Position numbers and translations under genes: made by a program | Part shown: positions 9,025 through 17,935 of the stretch, piece by piece | Layout: every line of letters begins with the position of its first letter | Position numbering within the stretch: position 1 is the stretch's first letter | Notes under the pieces: model-generated | What the model was told of the DNA's origin: nothing | Seen by the model: the letters and a program-made list of their open reading frames with translations, nothing else | Databases searched by the model: none | DNA from: Butyrivibrio sp. | GTDB taxonomy: Bacteria; Bacillota; Clostridia; Lachnospirales; Lachnospiraceae | DNA: 64,000 nucleotides | Reading direction: 5' to 3' | NCBI GenBank assembly: GCA_016291375.1 | Contig: JAEEXE010000009.1 | Location: 1-64,000, forward strand

Positions 9025-9903
9025 TCATTTCGCTGCATGTTTAACATCCCTGTGAGCCAGCTTAAGTCCGAAGTTACCGCCTGAGTTCTTAAGTCTATCG
9101 TAAAGCTCATTGGCTATAGTAACACTTCTGTGCTGACCTCCGGTACAACCAATGCCAACCACAAGCTGATATTTACCTTCCTGAACATATCCGGGAATAA
9201 GGAATGTCAGCATGTCCGTAAGTTTATCAAGGAACTCTCCGCAAGCGGGGAAGCTCTTAACATAATCCTGAACCGGTTTATCGTTACCTGTCTGAGGCTT
9301 AAGTTCATCAATATAGAAGGGATTGGGAAGAAATCTCACATCAAAAACAAGATCCGCATCCGAAGGGATACCATACTTAAATCCAAAGGATAGGATGGTA
9401 ACCATAAGAGAATTGTACCCTTCATTCTTTACAAAGATCCTATCAAGCTCTTCTCTTAGCTCCCTTGTAAGAAGCTGGGAAGAATCAATGACATAATCCG
9501 CACGCTTCTTGACCTCTGCAAGAACCTCTCTCTCCTTGGCGATGCCATCTTCGATACGATTGCCTGCAGCGTTTACGTTCATGGGATGAACTCGCCTTGT
9601 CTCTTTGTATCTCTTAATGAGCACCTGATCGCTTGCATCCATGAAAAGAACTTCCACAGGGATCCCTCTCTCCTTGAGAGAATCGATCATCCCCGCAACT
9701 TCATCAAATCGCTCACCTGCTCTTGCATCTATTCCAAGGACTGCCTTGTCGATCTCATTTTCCGGAAGCGTTATCAGTTCTGCAAATTTCTCTATAAGTG
9801 AGACCGGCAGATTATCAACGCAGTAAAAACCTGCATCTTCCAACATATGTATTGCAGTGGCTTTACCGCCGCCGCTCATTCCCGTTACTATCACGAACCT
9901 CAT
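9025..9903 (-). CDS. rapZ: RapZ/YvcJ-family nucleotide-binding protein
   Basis: Start moved from the track's 9957 to the ATG at 9903 (MRFVIVTGMSGGGK), which has a GAAGGA box and gives 292 aa, the family length. The P-loop reads GMSGGGKATA: the Ser/Thr after the lysine is Ala. The C-terminal signature GCTGGQHRSVTIANEL, essential in E. coli RapZ, is intact near residues 247-262, and the central DVRFLPNPFYIDELKP is typical. In Bacillus YvcJ hydrolyses nucleotides and affects competence; in E. coli RapZ controls GlcN-6-P synthase through small RNAs. Which role applies here is unknown. Confidence 0.93.
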   Translation of the reverse strand: MRFVIVTGMSGGGKATAIHMLEDAGFYCVDNLPVSLIEKFAELITLPENEIDKAVLGIDARAGERFDEVAGMIDSLKERGIPVEVLFMDASDQVLIKRYKETRRVHPMNVNAAGNRIEDGIAKEREVLAEVKKRADYVIDSSQLLTRELREELDRIFVKNEGYNSLMVTILSFGFKYGIPSDADLVFDVRFLPNPFYIDELKPQTGNDKPVQDYVKSFPACGEFLDKLTDMLTFLIPGYVQEGKYQLVVGIGCTGGQHRSVTIANELYDRLKNSGGNFGLKLAHRDVKHAAK

Positions 9904-9943
9904 AACTAAAGTCCTTCTTTCCTCATGTCGCTGTACAAACTTC

Positions 9944-10855
9944 TCAGAACTTACCAAGCATTATTACTTCCGGCTCAAGCTCTACACCTGATGCCTCCAA
10001 CACTTTTTCTTTTACATCCTGAATAAGTCTGTATATATCAGAGGACGTTGCTCCGCCCTTGTTGATCACAAATCCGCAGTGTTTATCGGATACTGCCGCA
10101 CCGCCCACGGAATAACCGCGAAGCCCCGCATCCTCAATAAGCTTACCTGCAAAGTATCCTTCCGGTCTTTTGAATGTGGATCCCGCACTTGGGAATTCAA
10201 GCGGCTGCTTGTCTCTGCGCCTTGCAGCAAGCTCCGCCATCTTATCGGAAATAGCCTGCTTGTCACCCTTTTCAAAAGAAAGTTCCACTGAAAGAACTAT
10301 ATATCCACGGCCCTTTATAGCACTGGTCCTGTATCCAAACTCCATGGTGCTGTTATCAAGGACCATCACCTCTCCCTTGGGAGAAAGAACCGTAACTGCT
10401 CCGGTCACCTGCTTCATCTCGCCGTCATAAGCTCCGGCGTTCATGATCATGGCTCCTCCTATTGTTCCGGGAATTCCCGCCGCGAACTCGAAGCCTGTAA
10501 GTGAATTATCCCTGGCAAAAGAAGCTATGGCAGAATTAAGTGCACCGGATCCTGCTATAACAGTGTTCTCGCCCTTAAGCTCAATATCGGAAAATCTCTT
10601 AAGCGAGATCACAGCTCCGTCAAAGCCTTTGTCAGACACTAGAATATTGCTGCCGTTTCCAAGGATAAAAAAGTCTTCTGAAATGCGCCTTAGCACTTCA
10701 ACAACCTTTTCAAGCTGACTTATATCAGCCGGACTTATAAATAAGCTCGCAGGCCCACCCGTTTTAAACGTTGTGTGCCTGCTCATATCTTCGTTCTCTA
10801 TAACATTTTCCGGTGAGACAATCTGTCCCAAATACTCAATTACTTCTTTATTCAA
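9944..10855 (-). CDS. murB: UDP-N-acetylmuramate dehydrogenase (UDP-N-acetylenolpyruvoylglucosamine reductase)
   Basis: Second committed step of peptidoglycan synthesis: NADPH-dependent reduction of UDP-GlcNAc-enolpyruvate, FAD-bound, cytoplasmic. 303 aa. FAD-binding motifs are HTTFKTGGPA (about 27-36), ILGNGSNILVSDKGF and FAAGIPGTIGGA. The proton-donating Ser lies in SAGSTFKRP and the C-terminal Glu region is LEPEVIMLG. The start is TTG (MNKEVIEYLG), behind GAGG; it gives the normal family N-terminus and no better start is visible. First gene of the murB-rapZ-whiA-crh group. Confidence 0.96.
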   Translation of the reverse strand: MNKEVIEYLGQIVSPENVIENEDMSRHTTFKTGGPASLFISPADISQLEKVVEVLRRISEDFFILGNGSNILVSDKGFDGAVISLKRFSDIELKGENTVIAGSGALNSAIASFARDNSLTGFEFAAGIPGTIGGAMIMNAGAYDGEMKQVTGAVTVLSPKGEVMVLDNSTMEFGYRTSAIKGRGYIVLSVELSFEKGDKQAISDKMAELAARRRDKQPLEFPSAGSTFKRPEGYFAGKLIEDAGLRGYSVGGAAVSDKHCGFVINKGGATSSDIYRLIQDVKEKVLEASGVELEPEVIMLGKF

Positions 10856-10914
10856 AAAAACTTTACCTCAAAAAACTATACTGCAAAGCTGCTCCGGTAC
10901 TACGCCGCGCCTTA

Positions 10915-11850
10915 TCAATACAAAAGCATCTTGGCTGCGCCGAATACTCCCGCATCGTTTCCAAGCTTGGCAAGAGCAAACTTAGCCTCGCCGCAGCCTG
11001 AGAATACGTACTTCTTGAAGCTTGGCATCAAAAGATCAAAGAGCATGTCTCCAGCTTTGGAAACACCGCCGCCGATAACGATGATCTCAGGGTTAACAAC
11101 TGTAGCAACAGCTGCGATACCTTTGCCAAGGTAGTATCCATATCTCTCAGCGCAGATAGTAGCAAGCTTATCGCCCTTCTTTGCTGCATCGAAAATATCC
11201 TTACAAGCAAACTCGCCTCCGCGAAGAACGCTGTCATCGTCAAATTCCGCAAGGACTCTTTTGGCGATCCTGACTGCACCTGTTGCACTTGCAAACTGTT
11301 CAAAGCAGCCGTGGTTACCACATCCGCAAGCATCGGGCTCATCGTCCACAAGATGAATATGTCCGATCTCTCCGCCTGATCCTCTGGAACCAGTAAGAAT
11401 CTTGCCTTCGTTGATGATACCGCCGCCAACGCCGGTTCCAAGTGTTACAAGGAGCATGTTGGGATATCCCTGTCCGCCGCCTTTCCACTGCTCTCCAAGA
11501 GCTGCTACGTTAGCATCGTTTCCTGCCTTAACGGGAAGCTTAAGTCTTGAATGAAGTTCATTTACAACATTCACTTTTTCCCAGCCCAGGTTAACTGCCT
11601 GATGGCAAACACCGTCAACATTAACGGCTCCGGGAACACCTACGCCTGCACCGATAACATCTGAATCATCTATGCCTTTTTCTTTCATCTTCTCTCTGAT
11701 AGATGCTGCTACATCAGGAAGAATATTCTCGCCGTTATTCTCGGTTCTTGTGGGAATCTCCCACACTTCAATCTTCTCGCCTGCCTCAGTGAGAAGTCCG
11801 ATCTTAACCGTTGTTCCTCCGATATCTACGCCAAATACATATCTACTCAT
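10915..11850 (-). CDS. ROK-family glucokinase
   Basis: 311 aa, cytoplasmic; phosphorylates glucose with ATP. The N-terminal phosphate motif is DIGGTTVKIGLL, the sugar-binding site GNDANVAALGE, and the ROK signature and zinc site are LGTGVGGGIINEG and CGCGNHGCFEQFAS. Start MSRYVFGVDIGG behind GGAGAATT. It lies between murB and hprK, consistent with carbon-flux control next to HPr kinase. Substrate specificity (glucose versus other hexoses) rests on family resemblance only. Confidence 0.9.
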   Translation of the reverse strand: MSRYVFGVDIGGTTVKIGLLTEAGEKIEVWEIPTRTENNGENILPDVAASIREKMKEKGIDDSDVIGAGVGVPGAVNVDGVCHQAVNLGWEKVNVVNELHSRLKLPVKAGNDANVAALGEQWKGGGQGYPNMLLVTLGTGVGGGIINEGKILTGSRGSGGEIGHIHLVDDEPDACGCGNHGCFEQFASATGAVRIAKRVLAEFDDDSVLRGGEFACKDIFDAAKKGDKLATICAERYGYYLGKGIAAVATVVNPEIIVIGGGVSKAGDMLFDLLMPSFKKYVFSGCGEAKFALAKLGNDAGVFGAAKMLLY

Positions 11851-11922
11851 TCTTTATAATTCTCCTCTATAAATGTAATATCAGATTCAAAAGATTTTTT
11901 GTCTCTGATCATTTCTCAAAAA

Positions 11923-12867
11923 TCAGTCGTCATCTTCCTCTGATCTTCTCTTTGCCAGTGAGTTCTGAACTCTGTTATAGAGCTCCTGGGCTGCATTGTA
12001 ACCCATTGCCTTCTGTCTGTGGTTAACCGCAGCCGACTCGCAGATGACTGCAAGATTTCGTCCGGGACGGATGGGAATGCGATGGCAAACAATCTTGTTG
12101 CCAAGGTACTCTGTATACTCTTCCTCAAGTCCGAGTCTGTCGTACTCTTTATCTTTGTCCCAGTCCTCAAGCTTGATAACAAGGTCAATTGTCTGTGTCT
12201 CTCTTACGCTTGATACACCGTAGAGTGTCTTAACGTCTATGATACCAACACCTCTCATCTCAATGAAGTGCTTGGTTATGTCAGGAGCTGAACCAATAAG
12301 GGTCTCCTCGCTGACTCTTCTAAGCTCAACAACATCATCGGACACAAGACGATGTCCTCTCTTGATAAGCTCGATGGCTGTCTCTGATTTACCGATTCCG
12401 CTCTCGCCGGTGATCAGAACGCCGACACCGTATACGTCCACAAGAACGCCGTGTATGGAGATGCAAGGAGCAAGCTTAACGTTGAGCCATCTGATAATCT
12501 CCGCCATAAATGCGGATGTTGATTTCTTGGTCATAAGTACAGGAACTTTTTCCTGCAATGCGATCTTTATGAATATAGGGTCCGGAATGAGTTCTCTACA
12601 AAAGACAACTCCCGGGATGTCAAAGGAAAGAAATTCCTTGTACATCTTCTCTTTTTCCTCATCAGAAAAAGATTCCATGTAAGTGTATTCTACAAAGCCG
12701 ATTACCTGAAGTCTTGTCGCTTCAAAGTGCTCAAAGTAGCCTGCCAGCTGAAGTGCCGGTCTGTTAATATCAGGCTGACTGATGCGGATCTTCTTGATAT
12801 CCAGCTCAGGTGTCAGGTTATCAAGCTTCATTTTCTCAATGATGGTTTTAAGACTAACGCTTGCCAT
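11923..12867 (-). CDS. hprK: HPr kinase/phosphorylase
   Basis: 314 aa. Phosphorylates HPr and Crh on Ser46 and reverses it by phosphorolysis, setting carbon-catabolite repression. The N-terminal domain covers about 1-130. The P-loop GESGIGKSETAIELI lies near residues 153-167, followed by RLVSDDVVELR and the HPrK signature EMRGVGIIDVKTLYG. The C-terminal acidic tail (SEEDDD) is unremarkable. Start behind GGGAGG at 5-nt spacing. Its expected substrate, the Ser46-bearing Crh-like protein, is in the same cluster. Confidence 0.96.
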   Translation of the reverse strand: MASVSLKTIIEKMKLDNLTPELDIKKIRISQPDINRPALQLAGYFEHFEATRLQVIGFVEYTYMESFSDEEKEKMYKEFLSFDIPGVVFCRELIPDPIFIKIALQEKVPVLMTKKSTSAFMAEIIRWLNVKLAPCISIHGVLVDVYGVGVLITGESGIGKSETAIELIKRGHRLVSDDVVELRRVSEETLIGSAPDITKHFIEMRGVGIIDVKTLYGVSSVRETQTIDLVIKLEDWDKDKEYDRLGLEEEYTEYLGNKIVCHRIPIRPGRNLAVICESAAVNHRQKAMGYNAAQELYNRVQNSLAKRRSEEDDD

Positions 12868-12929
12868 AAAGACCTCCCAATAAGCATTAACTATATACGG
12901 CTAAATGATACCATAGTTAGTTTACTTCT

Positions 12930-14804
12930 TCAATTTGCTTCCCCGTGGAAAAAGTCATAAATCTGCTTTGCGACATTCTCCGGAATCTCGGGTATCTTCG
13001 CAAGTTCTTCTATTTCCGCGTTCTTGATATCTTCTATAGATCTAAAGTTCCTCATGAGAGCTTTTCTCCTTGAGGGACCTATGCCGGGTATATCATCAAG
13101 AGAGCTCTTGACCTGAGCTTTGCTTCGAAGTGATCTGTGATATTCTATGGCAAATCTGTGAGCTTCATCCTGAATCCTTGTTATGAGCTTAAAGCCCTCG
13201 GATCTGGTATCTATAGGAAGTTCCACGTTGTTAAAATATAGTCCTCTGGTCCTGTGGTTATCGTCTTTTACCATACCGCAGACAGGAATGTTTATGCCAA
13301 GCTCTTTTAGAACCTGCAAACAGATGTTGACCTGTCCTCGTCCGCCGTCCATGAGTATTAGATCGGGGAACTTGGTAAAGCTTCCGTACCTGGCATCGAT
13401 ATCCCTTACTTCCAGTTCCTGTCTTTCTTCTATACCGTGAAGCAGACGCCTTGTGAGAACTTCATGCATGCAGGCGTAATCGTCCGGTCCCGCCACTGAT
13501 TTTATTCTGAATTTTCTGTAATCGCTCTTTTTGGGTTTTCCTTTTTCATAAACGACCATAGAGCCTACATTGGCAAAGCCGCTTATGTTCGAGATATCAT
13601 AGGCTTCCATTCGGTTAAGCCCCTTTATACCAAGGAGCTTCTCTATTTCTTTTACCGCACCTATGGTCCTTCCCTCTTCGCGCTTGATCCTCTCTTTATC
13701 TTTGCTAAGGACAAGCTCTGCATTCTGTGCGGCGAGTTCCATGAGTTTCTCTTTCTGTCCTCTCTCAGGAACAGTAATGTAAACTCTGCTGCCTTTCCTG
13801 CTTGAAAGCCACTTCTCTATAATCTCCATATCCTCTATGGCTTCAGGTAGCATAAGAGTTCTTGGAATAAAAGGAGTGCCCGCATAGAACTGTTTTACAA
13901 AGTCCTGCAAAATCTCATTCTGGGGATTTTCAGACACGTGTGTCATATAGAAATGTTCTCTGCCGATAAGTCTTCCGTCGCGCACAAAGAACACCTGAAC
14001 AACCGCGTCCTTGTCATCGGATGCAATTGCGATTATATCTTTATCTTCCATAGAAGAGTCCGTCATCTTCTGCTTCTGGGCGACGACCTTGACGCTGGCA
14101 AGAAGGTCTCTGTAGCGAGCTGCAGCTTCGAAATCAAGTTCTTCAGAAGCAGCCTGCATTTTCTGCTCAAGCTCTTTTATAATGACGCCGTAGTTACCGC
14201 CGAGAAATTCCAAGGCTTTATCAACTCTTTCCCTGTATTCTTCCTTGGTAACATTACCTGTACAGGGACCGCAGCACTGCTTCATATGGTAGTTTAAGCA
14301 AGGTCTCTCAAGTCCGATATCTCTTGGGAGATTTCTGTTGCAGGTTCTAAGACCATATAGTTTATTGATCAGATCGATGGTATCCTTAACTGCTGCCGCG
14401 CTGGTAAAAGGTCCAAAATATCTCGATCTGTCTTTTTTCATAAGTCTGGAAAAAAGGACTCTGGGATAATCTTCAGATACTGTGACTTTAATATAAGGAT
14501 AGGTCTTGTCGTCCTTAAGCAGTGTGTTATATCTGGGACAATGCTCCTTGATGAGATTGTTCTCCAAAACGAGGGCTTCCAATTCCGAGTCGGTGACGAT
14601 GTACTCAAATCTTGCAATCTGGGAAACCATCCTGTCTATCTGCGGACCACGACCTATGTTTGAACGAAAATAAGACCTGACACGATTGTGCAGGTTTATC
14701 GCCTTTCCTACATACATGATGGTGTCGCTTTCATCATGCATAATGTAGACCCCGGGCTTGTTGGGGAGTTTTTTCAGTTCTTCTTTGACATCAAAGTTCG
14801 CCAT
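12930..14804 (-). CDS. uvrC: Excinuclease ABC subunit C
   Basis: 624 aa nucleotide-excision-repair nuclease making both incisions with UvrAB. The GIY-YIG domain is at the N-terminus ([18 protein letters not shown], about 19-36), the UVR coiled-coil near 203-240 ([14 protein letters not shown]), the RNase H-like second nuclease near 390-540 ([19 protein letters not shown]), and tandem helix-hairpin-helix near 570-620 ([12 protein letters not shown]). The start codon overlaps the end of the upstream membrane-protein gene by 14 bp, so translation is probably coupled. Confidence 0.97.
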   Translation of the reverse strand: MANFDVKEELKKLPNKPGVYIMHDESDTIMYVGKAINLHNRVRSYFRSNIGRGPQIDRMVSQIARFEYIVTDSELEALVLENNLIKEHCPRYNTLLKDDKTYPYIKVTVSEDYPRVLFSRLMKKDRSRYFGPFTSAAAVKDTIDLINKLYGLRTCNRNLPRDIGLERPCLNYHMKQCCGPCTGNVTKEEYRERVDKALEFLGGNYGVIIKELEQKMQAASEELDFEAAARYRDLLASVKVVAQKQKMTDSSMEDKDIIAIASDDKDAVVQVFFVRDGRLIGREHFYMTHVSENPQNEILQDFVKQFYAGTPFIPRTLMLPEAIEDMEIIEKWLSSRKGSRVYITVPERGQKEKLMELAAQNAELVLSKDKERIKREEGRTIGAVKEIEKLLGIKGLNRMEAYDISNISGFANVGSMVVYEKGKPKKSDYRKFRIKSVAGPDDYACMHEVLTRRLLHGIEERQELEVRDIDARYGSFTKFPDLILMDGGRGQVNICLQVLKELGINIPVCGMVKDDNHRTRGLYFNNVELPIDTRSEGFKLITRIQDEAHRFAIEYHRSLRSKAQVKSSLDDIPGIGPSRRKALMRNFRSIEDIKNAEIEELAKIPEIPENVAKQIYDFFHGEAN

Positions 14805-15261
14805 TATAATACTTGCTTATGATCTCGCGCTCTATGATGAAATCTGATTTGTTGTCCGGCTCCGGCTCGGGATCCTTGATCTCCTCGAGAACTCTGGTAG
14901 CATACTCCTCCGCACTCTCAAGGGGCATAGTCTGCTCAAGGTATCTTAAGTCTCTACTATAAAGAAGGTAATTCTCATTCTTACCTTCAAAGAATGCTCC
15001 GGCTTTTTTCCATAAGCTCTCTGATGTATTCCAGGAAACTACAGCCTTATTGCCGCCAAGCATTCCACTCTGGCCGCCCTGCTCCTGAGCGGCTCTTCTT
15101 ATTTTCTCCGCGCCTTTTCTGGCTCCGGTTCCACTAAGAACCATGATGTAGTGGAACATATCAAGCTTGAACCACATAAGTATGGCAAGCAACAGCATAA
15201 CCACAGCTATTATTGTTGATACAGTTCCAACCATCTTGAAATATTCTATATTATCGGTCAT
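14791..15261 (-). CDS. Small membrane protein co-transcribed with the Ser/Thr kinase, function unknown
   Basis: 156 aa; I do not recognise a family. One transmembrane segment (about 12-32, [16 protein letters not shown]) is followed by a charged cytoplasmic-type region with many Arg/Lys ([13 protein letters not shown]) and an acidic, proline-rich stretch ([10 protein letters not shown]). Its start lies one base past the kinase stop (TGATATG), strong evidence of translational coupling, and its 3' end overlaps uvrC. It could be a substrate or accessory of the kinase; that is inference from position. Confidence 0.75.
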   Translation of the reverse strand: MTDNIEYFKMVGTVSTIIAVVMLLLAILMWFKLDMFHYIMVLSGTGARKGAEKIRRAAQEQGGQSGMLGGNKAVVSWNTSESLWKKAGAFFEGKNENYLLYSRDLRYLEQTMPLESAEEYATRVLEEIKDPEPEPDNKSDFIIEREIISKYYNGEL

Positions 15262-15262
15262 A

Positions 15263-16948
15263 TCATTTACCCAACTTGTCCAGAACTTCTATTGCTGATG
15301 CGATGGTCATTCTGGTCTCTGTCAAAAGATCCTTGTTCTCCTGCGTAAGCTCGTAGGTCTTAACAATATCTTCGTCTATGTGTTTCTCAATGTAATAAAG
15401 CTCATCCGCCATCTCCTGGCGGTCAACTCCGTCTGCCTGGAATCTGTGCGCGTTGTCATATACCTGGCTTGCCACCTCTTTGTAGATAACAAGAGCTGTT
15501 ACCAGATTGTCTGCCTTGGCAACATTGCCGTCAGCTATGGCAACCAGGTCGTTCCAATAATCCAGGTAGCTAACTGTCTTATCGCCACTCTTGGACTCTT
15601 TTCCGATGGTCGCATAGTACTGAGAGATCTTGCCAAGTCTTGTAGCTCTTTCCTGCCTCGCCTTGGTAAGTCTTCTCTGGCTTGTAGCTATCTCAAACCA
15701 TTTAGCGGCAAGCTGCTTATTGCCGGTTTCTTCATAACAATAGAAGTAAGCAATTCCAAGTCTGTAAGCAACTTCAGCATAAGCATCCTTGTCCTGAGCA
15801 AGGCTCTTCTCAATGGTGCTGCTGCCAACAGGTGTGATCATAATCTCGCGAAGGAGTTCATCTTCTTCCTTGGAAAGGATATCGTCCTGAAGGAATACCT
15901 TATCCAAAAGATCTATGTAAGCATCCTTGTTGGTAGGCTGAACCATAATGGCCTTGGTGTACATCTGCGCCGACGTCAGTTCATCATCGGCACTCATAGC
16001 CTCTGCCTTATATTTGGTATAGTTCTCCTCCACAATGCTCTTAGCTCTTGAAAAAGAATCAACAGCTGTAATAGAAGCAAGGAAGCAGATTATAAGTACT
16101 ACTACAAAAAGAGATACGCTAAGCTTAGCTTCTTTTCTATATCCCTTATCAAGCTCAAGGTAATTCTGAAGATCGTACATAACCTCTGCGCAAGATGCAT
16201 ATCTGTCTGCAGGATCATTTTGTACGCACTTCTCGATGATGTGCTCAAGTCCGGGTGAAAGAGCGGGGTTCCACTCTCTGATAGGCTTGAACTCATAGGG
16301 TGGTTCATTGGGGCTATGTCCGGTAACCAGATGATACAAAGTCGCTCCAAGACAGTAGATATCTGTTCTTGCATCAGTCTGTCCCATTCCTCCAAACTGC
16401 TCGGGAGCCGCATAGTCTCTGGTTCCCAGGTATGAAGTGTCTCCGGTATTCTCTTCCTTGTACTCACGGGCTGTACCGAAATCGATAAGGGTGATGGTAC
16501 CGTTGGGACGAAGCATGATGTTAGCGGGCTTAAGATCTCTGTAGATGATGGCGGGTTCTCTGGTGTGGAGATACTCAAGAACATCACAGAGCTGAATGCC
16601 CCATTCTATAACGTACTCCTGAGGCTGAGGTCCGATATAATCGAGGGCTCTTTCAAGAGTGTTACCTTCAATGTAGTCCATTACAATAAGGAAACGGCCG
16701 TCTTCCTCAATAACGTCAACAATGCTGGGAAGATATGGATGAGACAATGTCTTAAGGAGCTCAGTCTCCGTAATAAGACTCTGCTTGACAAGCTGGAAAT
16801 TGGTCACGGAATCCTCCCTGACCTCTTTAATCGCCCACTGCTTGTTGGCGCGCTCATTCATGGCAAGATAGACTGTACTCATTCCGCCCTGACCTATTAT
16901 GTTAAGTACTTTGTACTTGCCCCCTACAATGCTTCCTATCTCTAACAT
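15263..16948 (-). CDS. Membrane Ser/Thr protein kinase (PrkC-like, without PASTA domains)
   Basis: 561 aa. Hanks-type kinase domain about 1-270: Gly-rich loop GQGGMSTVY, Lys in AIKEVR, catalytic loop YRDLKPANIM, Mg-binding DFG in LIDFGTAREY, and APEQ. A single transmembrane segment (about 278-300) follows. The outside part is helical and TPR-like (ALAQDKDAYAEVAYRLGIAYFY), with no PASTA repeats, so it is unlike the standard cell-wall kinase PrkC/Stk1. A PP2C gene lies immediately upstream and several FHA proteins lie in the same island, so a T7SS-linked role is possible. Confidence 0.92.
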   Translation of the reverse strand: MLEIGSIVGGKYKVLNIIGQGGMSTVYLAMNERANKQWAIKEVREDSVTNFQLVKQSLITETELLKTLSHPYLPSIVDVIEEDGRFLIVMDYIEGNTLERALDYIGPQPQEYVIEWGIQLCDVLEYLHTREPAIIYRDLKPANIMLRPNGTITLIDFGTAREYKEENTGDTSYLGTRDYAAPEQFGGMGQTDARTDIYCLGATLYHLVTGHSPNEPPYEFKPIREWNPALSPGLEHIIEKCVQNDPADRYASCAEVMYDLQNYLELDKGYRKEAKLSVSLFVVVLIICFLASITAVDSFSRAKSIVEENYTKYKAEAMSADDELTSAQMYTKAIMVQPTNKDAYIDLLDKVFLQDDILSKEEDELLREIMITPVGSSTIEKSLAQDKDAYAEVAYRLGIAYFYCYEETGNKQLAAKWFEIATSQRRLTKARQERATRLGKISQYYATIGKESKSGDKTVSYLDYWNDLVAIADGNVAKADNLVTALVIYKEVASQVYDNAHRFQADGVDRQEMADELYYIEKHIDEDIVKTYELTQENKDLLTETRMTIASAIEVLDKLGK

Positions 16949-16982
16949 AACTGTTCCTTACTATCTTGTAGTCTTGTATTTA

Positions 16983-17013
16983 TACATTAATAAAACATCT
17001 ATTTATTAATGTA
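16983..17013. repeat. AT-rich 12-bp inverted repeat between phosphatase and kinase genes
   Basis: Perfect arms TACATTAATAAA and TTTATTAATGTA with a 7-nt loop, in the 76-bp gap between the PP2C stop and the kinase start. No T tract follows on the minus strand, so it is more likely an operator or an RNA element than a terminator. Confidence 0.5.
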
Positions 17014-17024
17014 AATAAGTATTT

Positions 17025-17849
17025 CTAGCATGCAAAAATCTGAATGGCAGAAATGTTATCTTTCTCACCTTTTGATTTTATTAGTTCCAAAATTACGTCA
17101 AGTCTCTTTTGCATATCATCTTCTATTACATCGGCCGAAATGTCAAGCCCGTCTGTAAATTCTTCTTCGGTCAGCTTCCTCCAGAATCCGTCGGAACACA
17201 GTATTACTGAAGTGTTCTTCTCAATCTGTCCATATATGAACTGCGGCTTCACCACCTCAGAAGCACCAACGCACTGCAAAAGGACGCTTCTCTGAGGGCT
17301 TTCCTCCGCTTCTTCACGAGTCATGACCCCCTTGTCTATGAGGCTCTGCACAACACTCTGATCGTGGGTAAGCTGCTCTTTCTTTTTGTCCTTAAGTGTA
17401 TATATACGGGAGTCGCCGACGTTCACAGCGATGAACTGGTCTCCCACAAGCAGGATTCCAACTACTGTGGTTCCAAGCTTGGAATCATGAGCTCTTCCGA
17501 AATCACCAAGTCTTTTGTTGACATCATTTATGAGTTCTGTCCACTGGTACTGTATCTCAGTCCTGACATCATTGGAGCCCTCTTCCTGGTCTGTTACGCC
17601 GTCAAGCTTCTCTGTCTTGTTTTTGCCGGAGAGAGCTGTCGGAAGCCCTTCTTTAAACCACTTGGCAAAGGCCGCGATCAGATCGGCGCTTGCAACCTCT
17701 CCCTGAGATAAGCCACCCATTCCGTCGCACAACACTGCCATCAGTACCTTGCCGTATTGAGTTGTTCCTGCCACTTTAACCATTATGGCGTCTTGATTGA
17801 CTGCTTTTACCAGACCTTTGTCTGTGCAATAGCATACTTTGTATTCCAT
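17025..17849 (-). CDS. PP2C-family Ser/Thr protein phosphatase
   Basis: 274 aa, cytoplasmic, metal-dependent (PPM). Motifs in order: NQDAIMV, CDGMGGLSQGEVAS (metal-binding Asp, about 40-53), GTTVVGIL, NVGDSRIYTL, LTHDQSVVQSLIDKG, and CSDGFWRKLTEEE near 218-230. It carries all expected metal-coordinating aspartates, so it is probably active. It would reverse phosphorylation by the kinase encoded next to it. Start behind TTAGGGGAC. The order phosphatase then kinase resembles prpC-prkC in Bacillus, but the gene neighbourhood is T7SS-related instead. Confidence 0.94.
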   Translation of the reverse strand: MEYKVCYCTDKGLVKAVNQDAIMVKVAGTTQYGKVLMAVLCDGMGGLSQGEVASADLIAAFAKWFKEGLPTALSGKNKTEKLDGVTDQEEGSNDVRTEIQYQWTELINDVNKRLGDFGRAHDSKLGTTVVGILLVGDQFIAVNVGDSRIYTLKDKKKEQLTHDQSVVQSLIDKGVMTREEAEESPQRSVLLQCVGASEVVKPQFIYGQIEKNTSVILCSDGFWRKLTEEEFTDGLDISADVIEDDMQKRLDVILELIKSKGEKDNISAIQIFAC

Positions 17850-17935
17850 TTTGTCCCCTAAATTATTTCTTTATATACTGCCAAGAATAGCATATTTTGA
17901 CCAAAATTGCATTGATATAATATAGCTTTCTTGCA

